In this document: piece by piece, positions 36,140 to 43,820 of the stretch
Layout: every line of letters begins with the position of its first letter
Numbering within the stretch: position 1 is the stretch's first letter
Origin: a candidate division FCPU426 bacterium
GTDB taxonomy: Bacteria > Oederibacteriota > Muellerivitia > Muellerivitales > DAHXKG01
Direction of reading: 5' to 3'
Length of the DNA stretch: 64,000 nt
Assembly (NCBI GenBank): GCA_027366525.1
Contig: DAHXKG010000002.1
Location: 124,001-188,000 of the forward strand
Notes under the pieces: model-generated
The model's input: only the letters and a program-made list of their open reading frames with translations
What the model was told of the DNA's origin: nothing
Databases searched by the model: none
Position numbers and translations under genes: made by a program

Positions 36140-36947
36140 AAAGAAATACCATATTCTTATTTTGATTTTTCAAATATTTGCTTTGTTTATCATTTCAACA
36201 AATTTATTTGCCATGAATACCCAGGCCAATGGACATTTGATTTTTTTAAATAAAAAAATTCGTTCTTTGAATGGAATTCGCATTGGAATTCTTTATTCGA
36301 GATGGCGATATCAAAAACTCACTCTACTAGGGAAGAATCTATCGTGGGAATATGTTAAAGAATGGAAAAGTCAATATCAAAATGCTGAAGCACAATCAAC
36401 TTTTCAAAATCGCCTCGTACAGTTTGCTATTCATCATTGGGGAGATAAATTTTTCCACCAAATTATTAATGATTTTAAGCCATTAAATCAACTTCAAGTC
36501 CAAGGTAAAAAATTGATTCAATGTACAATTGATGATCGAAAAATGTTTGATAATTTCATGAAAAGCAAAAATATAAAAATTCAAAAGGGAGAGAATGTTT
36601 ATCTATTAAGGGCAATTTCAAGTTATCCATATATATTCTTTGAAATTAACCGATGGCCAAATCATCAAATTCCCAAAAACAAAATTAAAGTTACATTTCA
36701 ATATTCTAAAGAGTTTCAAATTCCTAATTCAGCAGTTATTTGGTGGAAAGGTAAGCCATGGGTATTTGTAGAGATGAAAAGGCATCTTTGGAAACGAGTA
36801 TCAATTTCAAATGCTCAATCAAGGAGAAAAAGTTTCTGGAGTTCTAATGCTATTTTTCATTTCCCGATAATCATTCAGGGTGCAGAACAATGTCTTTCTT
36901 TGGAATTGATTTCATTTCATCTAGAAACTGTAAAGACAGGAAGCTAA
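36129..36947 (+). CDS. Reduced adaptor-like periplasmic protein of the RND pump
   Basis: The 272 residues begin with a signal peptide (to about 28, LFA before the cut). The gene sits exactly where the membrane fusion protein of a tripartite pump is expected. Residues 198-215 (IPNSAVIWWKGKPWVFVE) match the C-terminal membrane-proximal strand of RND adaptors (usually VP.SAV...G..YVFV). However, the lipoyl domain and long helical hairpin are not recognisable, and the protein is shorter than the usual 350-420 residues. It is probably a divergent or trimmed adaptor. A non-adaptor accessory role is the alternative. Confidence 0.6.
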   Translation: MRIKKKYHILILIFQIFALFIISTNLFAMNTQANGHLIFLNKKIRSLNGIRIGILYSRWRYQKLTLLGKNLSWEYVKEWKSQYQNAEAQSTFQNRLVQFAIHHWGDKFFHQIINDFKPLNQLQVQGKKLIQCTIDDRKMFDNFMKSKNIKIQKGENVYLLRAISSYPYIFFEINRWPNHQIPKNKIKVTFQYSKEFQIPNSAVIWWKGKPWVFVEMKRHLWKRVSISNAQSRRKSFWSSNAIFHFPIIIQGAEQCLSLELISFHLETVKTGS

Positions 36948-36953
36948 TTTTAT

Positions 36954-39900
36954 ATGTTTAAGCGAATTGTTGGATTTTCAATAAAATTTCGAAAATTGAT
37001 TTTATTTATATCAGTACTATTTATAATTTATAGTGTATTTTTATTACCAAAATTAAAATACGATATTTTCCCAAATTTTGTTAAACCAAGTATTACAATT
37101 CAAACTTTGGCAAATGGATTTTCTCCTCAACAGGTTGAACTTTTAGTAACACAACCTATTGAAGATGTGTTACATGGTATTAATGGAGTACAAGTAATAC
37201 GCTCTAAATCTATTCAAGGCTTATCAATTGTAAAAGTTTTTTTTAAATCTAACAGTAATATTTATCTGGATCGTCAATTGGTTTCCGATCAATTGACCAT
37301 TGTTGAAAATTCACTTCCAAAGCAAGTTCAACCACCTGTTTTGAGCCCCTTAACTTCAACCGCAGGTGTGGTATTAACAATGGGTTTAACTTCGCAACGT
37401 CTTTCACTGACTAAGCTGAGAACATTTGCAGAGTGGGTTTTAAAACCGAGGTTATTAGCTATTCGTGGAGTTGCAAATGTAGCTATTTTTGGAGGTAAGA
37501 TTCGACAAATACAAATTCAATTAAATAATAATAAATTATTAAAATACAATTTATCAATGAATGAAATTGCAAACCAACTTTCCAATTCGTTGAAGATAAT
37601 GGGACTTGGATTTGTAGATTCAACAAATCAACGAATTAATTTTCAATATCAAGCTCCAATTCAACACGCTCATCAATTGCTAAAACTTTTAATTTTTAAA
37701 AAATTAATTTCAGGTTCTCCTTTATTGATTCCGTTACGAAAATTTTCAAAAATTAAATATTCATTTGCTCCAAGATTAAGTGCGGGCTTAGTTAACACAC
37801 ATCGTTCGGTTATAATTCAAGTTTTTTCGCAATACAAGACCAATACATTAACCGTATCAGGCCGTATTTCACGAACTTTAAAATCAATGCAGTCAACACT
37901 TCAAAAAACTGGTATTCAATTACATGCGAATTTATTTAAACCAGCAGATTTCATCAATATTGCTTTAAAAAACATGATTCATTCAATTATCATTGGTGGT
38001 TTGCTAGTAATCATTATTTTAGTGCTATTTCTTTATAACTTTAAGGCAGCAGTAATTTCTTGTGTTGCGATCCCTTTGTCCTTATTGAGTGCAGTCGTTT
38101 TTTTACATTATGTGGGATTAACAATCAATATAATGACGCTTGGTGGGTTAGTAGTAGCATTAGGTGAAGTAGTTGATGATGCAGTAATCGATGTTGAAAA
38201 TATTATAAAACGAATATCGGAGAACTCGAGATTAAATATTTCAGAACCATTTTGGAAGGTAGTAATTAATGCTTCTTTGGAAATACGGGGTGCCGTGATT
38301 TATGCGACTCTTGCAGTATTGGCAATATTTATTCCTGTACTAACAATGACGGGTTTGGCTGGACGACTGTTTAGACCACTTGCATTAACCTATCTTTTTG
38401 CAGTTTTTGCATCGCTTTTAGTGGCCCTTTTAATTACACCAGCCTTGTGTGTATTATTGTTCAAAAATTATAAAAATACTTCTCCAGGATCTCCAATTGC
38501 CGATTGGCTAAAAAAACGTTATTATCAGGTTCTTAAATGGACACAAGAGCATTATGCTTTTGTTTTAATTTCTTGTTTGCTTTTAATTGGGTCTCTTATT
38601 TTAGTGATTCCGCACCTCAAAACCAGTTTTTTACCTCATTCGGATGATCCTAATCAAATATTGCATGTTGCCATGGTTCCAGGAACATCGTTACAGGAGT
38701 CTACACGAGTTGGAAAAATTATTGAAAAAATGCTTTTAAAAATTCCTGGTGTTAAAGATGTGGGTGAGCGTATTGGAAGAACTACGGGTGCAGTTGATAT
38801 TTTTGGAACTAATCAAGCTGAAATTGATTTGCGACTTGTTCCGTCTGCAGGAAATAATGTTCGTCACATAAAGAAAGTAATCATAAAGAAAATGCAAAAA
38901 ATCAAAGGAGTAGTTTATTCAATTAATGGATTTTTAACAGAAAGAATTAATGAAACACTTTCAGCAGGCAGTGGAGCTCCTGTGATTATTCAGCTTTTTG
39001 GTCAACATTTGAAATTGCTAGATCGTAAAATTTTAAGACTCGCACAAATTGTTAAAAATACTCGAGGAGCTTCACAAGTTGAATTCCAATCAGTTCCACG
39101 AACACCAGAAATTGAAATTCAATTGAATTTAAACGCTTTATCACACTGGGGATTTCAACCTCAACAAGTTTTAGATCAAATTCATATTGCACTCGAAGGT
39201 AAAGTAATTGGGCAAGTTTATTCGGGAAATAGAACAACACAAGTAATTGTTATTTTAAATCCCAAAGATCGTGAAACTCCACAACAAATTGGGAAGATAT
39301 CAGTAAAAAGCTTGTTAGGTTACTATTATGTTCCACTTGCTAAGTTAGCAAAAATTAACTTTAAAAATGGCAGATTTGCAATTTATCATCAAAATGGACG
39401 TCGGATGGAATCATTGTCCTGTTATGTTAAAAACAGAAGTATTAATTCTTTTGAAAAATCATTGCGCGAGCGCATCAAAAAGAACCTTCATTTAAATTCA
39501 AGCATGTATATAAAATTTTTGGGAACAGCGGCAGCTCAAAATAAAGCTAAAACCGAATTAATAGTACATTCTATATTTATAGGGTTAATAGTTCTATTAA
39601 TACTCGGGATTGTTTTAAGGCATCCTCAAAATTTATTACTTATAATTGTAAATTTGCCCATGACTCTCATTGGCGGTTTTTGGGCTTCACTATTTTTAGG
39701 CGGATGGATAACCGTTGGATCAATGGTTGGATTTATTACGTTGTTTGGGATCACAGTTCGGAATTCTATTTTAATGATTACACACTATCAAAATCTTGTT
39801 TTGAATGAAAAAAAAGTTTGGTGTAAAGAAATCGCAATCCAAGGTGCCGTTGATAGATTAATTCCTATTTTAATGACGGCATGTATTACATCGGCGGGTT

Positions 39901-40070
39901 TACTTCCGTTGGCACTATCTCCTTATGCTCCGGGACATGAAATTGAAGGGCCGATGGCATTAATTATTTTAGGAGGATTGATTACCTCAACATTGCTTAA
40001 TTTGCTAGTTTTGCCGTCCTTGGCATGGAGATATGGAAAATTTGATATTGTCAGCCATGAAATTGAATGA
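36954..40070 (+). CDS. RND-family efflux pump, inner-membrane subunit
   Basis: The 1,038-residue protein has the full RND plan: an N-terminal helix, a large periplasmic loop, six helices, a second loop and six helices. The proton-relay pair Asp408/Asp409 is in helix 4 (GEVVDDAVIDVENI). The VDDAVIDVENI text is closer to the heavy-metal/CzcA-like branch than to AcrB. Other marks: FVKPSITIQT..NGFSPQQVE and GVALPL-type segments before the second helix bundle. It uses the proton gradient to drive export through the TolC-like protein. The substrate (metal ion or organic compound) cannot be decided from the sequence. It ends the three-gene operon. Confidence 0.9.
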   Translation: MFKRIVGFSIKFRKLILFISVLFIIYSVFLLPKLKYDIFPNFVKPSITIQTLANGFSPQQVELLVTQPIEDVLHGINGVQVIRSKSIQGLSIVKVFFKSNSNIYLDRQLVSDQLTIVENSLPKQVQPPVLSPLTSTAGVVLTMGLTSQRLSLTKLRTFAEWVLKPRLLAIRGVANVAIFGGKIRQIQIQLNNNKLLKYNLSMNEIANQLSNSLKIMGLGFVDSTNQRINFQYQAPIQHAHQLLKLLIFKKLISGSPLLIPLRKFSKIKYSFAPRLSAGLVNTHRSVIIQVFSQYKTNTLTVSGRISRTLKSMQSTLQKTGIQLHANLFKPADFINIALKNMIHSIIIGGLLVIIILVLFLYNFKAAVISCVAIPLSLLSAVVFLHYVGLTINIMTLGGLVVALGEVVDDAVIDVENIIKRISENSRLNISEPFWKVVINASLEIRGAVIYATLAVLAIFIPVLTMTGLAGRLFRPLALTYLFAVFASLLVALLITPALCVLLFKNYKNTSPGSPIADWLKKRYYQVLKWTQEHYAFVLISCLLLIGSLILVIPHLKTSFLPHSDDPNQILHVAMVPGTSLQESTRVGKIIEKMLLKIPGVKDVGERIGRTTGAVDIFGTNQAEIDLRLVPSAGNNVRHIKKVIIKKMQKIKGVVYSINGFLTERINETLSAGSGAPVIIQLFGQHLKLLDRKILRLAQIVKNTRGASQVEFQSVPRTPEIEIQLNLNALSHWGFQPQQVLDQIHIALEGKVIGQVYSGNRTTQVIVILNPKDRETPQQIGKISVKSLLGYYYVPLAKLAKINFKNGRFAIYHQNGRRMESLSCYVKNRSINSFEKSLRERIKKNLHLNSSMYIKFLGTAAAQNKAKTELIVHSIFIGLIVLLILGIVLRHPQNLLLIIVNLPMTLIGGFWASLFLGGWITVGSMVGFITLFGITVRNSILMITHYQNLVLNEKKVWCKEIAIQGAVDRLIPILMTACITSAGLLPLALSPYAPGHEIEGPMALIILGGLITSTLLNLLVLPSLAWRYGKFDIVSHEIE

Positions 40071-40078
40071 TTATATAT

Positions 40079-40107
40079 TTGACGGCTGAAAGTCTTATTG
40101 ATATCAT
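40079..40107 (+). promoter_or_regulatory. Sigma-70 promoter of the PAS-GGDEF-EAL gene
   Basis: TTGACG (40079-40084) and TATCAT (40102-40107) are separated by 17 bases, 37 bases before the start codon. Confidence 0.7.
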
Positions 40108-40144
40108 TATGTTAGTTTAACGAGAAACTCAAAAGGCGAGAGCA

Positions 40145-42958
40145 TTGGATGCATCTACTAGAGTAAATAAAACGTTTGAAACTAATCCACTCTATGTTGA
40201 TTCAAAACTAAAAGATTGTATTGTTATTGTAGATCCTTTGTCTATTTCTTTTGCAAGTAATGCTTTTTGTAAACTAACGGGATATTCAAAAGAATATCTT
40301 CAAACCATGACTTCTTTTTTTGATTTAGTTGCTTCCGAAGATCGTAAAAATTTCCAAGAGAGTTTTTTAAACAACTTCAAACAACGTAAATTTTTAAATT
40401 CTTATATTTCCAAAATTCAAAAATCAAGTGGTGAATTTATTCAAACAAGGATTCATCCTTATTATTTAGAAAGCGAACCTCATGCAAAAGTTTTAATGAT
40501 CATTCAAGAACAAATGGAAATGAATTCAGATATCCAGTCTGAAGTTTTTTCAAAAAGTCTTTTTCAAGATTATATTCATGCCATGATTATTTGTGAGAAA
40601 TCCAATGGGCATATTTTAGCTGCCAATCAACAAGCATTACACCTATATGATTTTCCAGCCAAAGAGTTTCTCAAAATGAATTTTGATGATTTGGAAATGA
40701 AAGAAAACAACTTAAATACGCTCGAATTAAATGATTCCGATATTCAAAATATTTTCGACGGTAAACTTGCGAAGCATCGAAAAAAAGATCAAACAAGTTT
40801 TGATGCCGAAGTTATGACGACTGAAATTGTTTTTCAAAATAATCGATGCTATCTTAGGATAATTCGAGATGTAACCAAGACAGCCAATCTGGTTAATTTC
40901 TTTTATGAAAATAATGAGAAATTAAAATTAATTTTTAATAATGGTGTTCACCAAATGACCTTGTTTGATAAGAATTATCGCGTGCTAGATATCAATGCAG
41001 TTGCTAAGAGAGAATTTTTAAAACTTTTCAAGCGAGAAATTAAAGTGGGCGATATTATTACTGAATTGCTTCCTCCGGCCTTTCAAGAAAATTTTTCAAA
41101 AAAAATTAAAAATGTTTTTCAAAAAAATACCATTATAGAGGAAAATTCATTCAAGGAAGGTAATGGGCAAGAAATTTGGTATGAAACCATGTTTTCACCT
41201 ATTATCAATAAAAGGGGAACGGTTACTGGATGCCTTTTAATTGCGTGGCCTACGACCAATAATAAAAAAACTGAAATTGAATTAAAAAAAACTGAGCAAA
41301 AATTTCGATCATTATTTGACTGTGTAAATGATTCGATCTTTGTATATGAAATATCGGCCAATGGCATTCCGGGCAATTTTATAGAAGTTAATCAAATTGC
41401 GTGTAACCGGTTGGGATATTCACGTGAAGAATTATTAAAGTTATCTGTTCAAGATTTGGACGATACGCAGTACTTAGATATAATGAAAAAAATATGGAAA
41501 GACATAGTAGTAAATAAGAAAAAAGTAACGATTGAAAAAAATTATATTAGCAAATCAGGAATGAAACTCCCCGTTGAAGTAACTTTGCATCTATTAGAGT
41601 GGGAAAATCAAAATATTATCTTTTCAGTGGCAAGAGATATTCAAGAAAGAAAGCGAACGGAAGAGACAATTCGTCGTCAAGCATATTATGATCCATTAAC
41701 AAATTTGCCTAATCGCATTTTATTTAAAGATCGTCTTGAACAGCTTATTTTGAATGCTGATCATGAAAATCAAAAAATAGCTATTGCAGTTTTAGATTTA
41801 GACCGCTTTAAGACAATTAATGAAACATTGGGACACGTCATTGGTGATAAATTATTAATTGGTGTGGCAGAGCGTTTAATTAATATTCTCTATTCTGGAG
41901 AAACAATTTCACGATTTGGTGGTGATGAATTTACCATCCTGTTCCCGTATATCACAAAATCTGAAGAAATTAATAAGTTTGCACAGAAAATTATTGATGC
42001 TTTAAAAGAACCTTTTTTTCTTGGATCTCAAGAATTGCATTTGACAACCAGTATTGGAATTACAATATACCCAAATGATGGGCAAGAAGCAGAAGTGCTG
42101 TTAAAAAATGCAGAAACTGCTATGTATCGTGCTAAAGAGCAAGGGCGAAATAATTATCAACTTTACAATTCATTAATGAATGCAACTGCATTTAAACAAT
42201 TACTAATGGAAAATAATTTAAGACGTGCATTAGAAAAAAAAGAATTTGTCGTTTATTATCAACCTCAATATGATTTAAAAACTCATAAGTTAACAGGAGC
42301 AGAAGCACTAATCCGATGGAAACATCCAGATCTAGGGATTATATTTCCAACCGAATTTATCTCTTTAGCAGAAGAAACAGGAATTATTATTGAAATTGGA
42401 GAATGGGTTATTGAAAATGTTTTTACGCAAGTTAAAACATGGGAATTGTCGCGTATAAAAAATTTCTGTGTTTATATTAATTTATCCGGCAGACAATTTT
42501 TACAACAAAATTTGTTTAATCGAATTGATGACATTTTAAGAAAAACGCAAGTGAATCCAAATTTACTCGGTTTGGAAATTACTGAAAGCGTTGCAATGAA
42601 AAATCCTGATTTAACATCACAAATTTTATCAAACTTTAAAAAAAAGGGGTTTCGACTTTCATTAGATGATTTTGGGACAGGCTATTCTTCCTTGAGTTAT
42701 TTAAAAAGTTTTCCACTCCATGTTATAAAAATTGATCAATCTTTTGTGAGGGACATTACATCGGATGCAAATGATGCAGCTATTGTATCGGCAGTTGTTG
42801 CATTAGCACATAGTTTAAATTTAAATGTAGTTGCCGAAGGAGTTGAAACTCAAGAACAGTTAGAATTTTTAACAACCAAAGGTTGTGATCAGGCGCAAGG
42901 ATATCTTTTAGGACATCCACTACCAATTGCTGAATTTGAAAAATTGCTTTTAAAATAA
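40145..42958 (+). CDS. Multi-PAS cyclic-di-GMP enzyme with GGDEF and EAL domains
   Basis: The 937-residue protein starts at a TTG. No membrane helix is evident, so it is cytosolic. About 1-510 hold four PAS-like modules (for example VIVDPLSISFASNAFCKLTGY and FIEVNQIACNRLGYSREEL). The GGDEF domain at about 520-680 has an intact GGDEF at 592-596, as needed for diguanylate cyclase activity; the RxxD inhibitory site that normally precedes it is replaced by YSGE. The EAL domain at about 690-937 keeps EAL (720-722), the metal ligands in INLSGRQF and ITES, DDFGTGYSS and EGVET, so phosphodiesterase activity is expected. It may switch between making and breaking c-di-GMP. Confidence 0.92.
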   Translation: MDASTRVNKTFETNPLYVDSKLKDCIVIVDPLSISFASNAFCKLTGYSKEYLQTMTSFFDLVASEDRKNFQESFLNNFKQRKFLNSYISKIQKSSGEFIQTRIHPYYLESEPHAKVLMIIQEQMEMNSDIQSEVFSKSLFQDYIHAMIICEKSNGHILAANQQALHLYDFPAKEFLKMNFDDLEMKENNLNTLELNDSDIQNIFDGKLAKHRKKDQTSFDAEVMTTEIVFQNNRCYLRIIRDVTKTANLVNFFYENNEKLKLIFNNGVHQMTLFDKNYRVLDINAVAKREFLKLFKREIKVGDIITELLPPAFQENFSKKIKNVFQKNTIIEENSFKEGNGQEIWYETMFSPIINKRGTVTGCLLIAWPTTNNKKTEIELKKTEQKFRSLFDCVNDSIFVYEISANGIPGNFIEVNQIACNRLGYSREELLKLSVQDLDDTQYLDIMKKIWKDIVVNKKKVTIEKNYISKSGMKLPVEVTLHLLEWENQNIIFSVARDIQERKRTEETIRRQAYYDPLTNLPNRILFKDRLEQLILNADHENQKIAIAVLDLDRFKTINETLGHVIGDKLLIGVAERLINILYSGETISRFGGDEFTILFPYITKSEEINKFAQKIIDALKEPFFLGSQELHLTTSIGITIYPNDGQEAEVLLKNAETAMYRAKEQGRNNYQLYNSLMNATAFKQLLMENNLRRALEKKEFVVYYQPQYDLKTHKLTGAEALIRWKHPDLGIIFPTEFISLAEETGIIIEIGEWVIENVFTQVKTWELSRIKNFCVYINLSGRQFLQQNLFNRIDDILRKTQVNPNLLGLEITESVAMKNPDLTSQILSNFKKKGFRLSLDDFGTGYSSLSYLKSFPLHVIKIDQSFVRDITSDANDAAIVSAVVALAHSLNLNVVAEGVETQEQLEFLTTKGCDQAQGYLLGHPLPIAEFEKLLLK

Positions 42959-42961
42959 AAT

Positions 42962-42996
42962 TCCATTTAAGAATTAATTATTTAGAAATGGATTTT
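42962..42996. terminator. Possible terminator between convergent genes
   Basis: TCCATTT (42962-42968) and AAATGGA (42986-42992) are inverse copies, followed by TTTT. The loop is long (17 bases), so the hairpin is weak. Confidence 0.4.
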
Positions 42997-43007
42997 CAAA
43001 TTTTTGA

Positions 43008-43466
43008 TTATTGATTTTTGAATTTAAGAGCGCGTTGTACGTATAAATTTGATTCTTTTTCCTTCAATTTTTCACGTTTATCACCGTGAGTCTTTCCCTT
43101 TGCAAGTGCAAGTTGAATCTTAACTCTTCCATTTTTAAAATATGCTTGAACCGGAATAAGCGTAAGCCCCTTTTCTTGAACTCGAGAGGTAAGATAGAAT
43201 ATTTCCTTTCGATTTAATAAAAGTTTTCGAATTCGCATCGGATCTAGATTATAACGATTTCCATGATCATAAGAGGAAATGTGCATTCCATAAAGATAAA
43301 CTTCTAGTTTTTCAATTCTGGCAAAACTGTCTTGCAAATTGGCTTGACCTTGACGAATCGATTTAATTTCACATCCAGAAAGTACAATTCCAGCTTCTAA
43401 TGATTCCAGAATGAAATAGTTATAATATGCTTTGCGATTTTGAATTGTTGGTGTTGTTTTGTTCAT
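43008..43466 (-). CDS. smpB: SsrA-binding protein
   Basis: SmpB binds the tRNA-like end of tmRNA and delivers it to stalled ribosomes. The 152 residues are full length, with NRKAYYNYFILE, EAGIVLSGCEIKSIRQGQANL, a GMHISSYDHGN stretch, LLLNRKEI, GLTLIPVQAYFKNGRVKIQLALAKGKTHGDKR and the basic C-terminal tail expected to occupy the decoding site. It is read on the minus strand, alone. Its partner ssrA is 11 kb away in this window. Confidence 0.97.
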   Translation of the reverse strand: MNKTTPTIQNRKAYYNYFILESLEAGIVLSGCEIKSIRQGQANLQDSFARIEKLEVYLYGMHISSYDHGNRYNLDPMRIRKLLLNRKEIFYLTSRVQEKGLTLIPVQAYFKNGRVKIQLALAKGKTHGDKREKLKEKESNLYVQRALKFKNQ

Positions 43467-43623
43467 GACTTTTCCACAATTTGATTTATTTTTTATTTTA
43501 TCATGATATTTTATTTTTTTTCTAGTTTATCTATTTAGGAAACTTAATTTAAAATGAATTTGTTTTTTTCCAATCAAGCGGAACTTCAACAATAAACGTT
43601 CTTAGGCCCAAATGTGAGTTTGC

Positions 43624-43652
43624 TTGACATAAAAAAATATATAAATTATACT
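43624..43652 (+). promoter_or_regulatory. Sigma-70 promoter of tRNA-Leu
   Basis: TTGACA (43624-43629) and TATACT (43647-43652) are spaced by 17 bases. The likely start is about 30 bases before the tRNA. Confidence 0.85.
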
Positions 43653-43688
43653 AATTTTTTGTATTGAGAGTCTGTCAAGTGTCTACTT

Positions 43689-43775
43689 GCGGAAGTGGCG
43701 AAATTGGCAGACGCACTAGATTCAGGTTCTAGCGAGGGCAACCTCGTGGGGGTTCAACTCCCCCCTTCCGCACCA
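43689..43775 (+). tRNA. tRNA-Leu (anticodon CAG)
   Basis: The 87-base sequence starts GCGGAAG and pairs with CTTCCGC at the acceptor end; CCA is encoded. The anticodon stem CTAGA/TCTAG encloses TTCAGGT, giving anticodon CAG. The long variable arm (GAGGGCAACCTC) marks the class II leucine type, and the T-arm has GGGGGTTCAACTCCCCC. The M16 peptidase gene follows 45 bases later, so the tRNA transcript may read into it. Confidence 0.96.
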
Positions 43776-43820
43776 CGGTTTCATATCATAATTTATCATT
43801 TAATTTATTTGGGGTTATCT

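Noticed and set aside
43695-43820. A longer N-terminus for the M16 peptidase reading from inside the tRNA gene
   Set aside because: Those codons only translate tRNA-Leu and its spacer. The TTG at 43821 has a ribosome-binding site and matches the usual M16 start.
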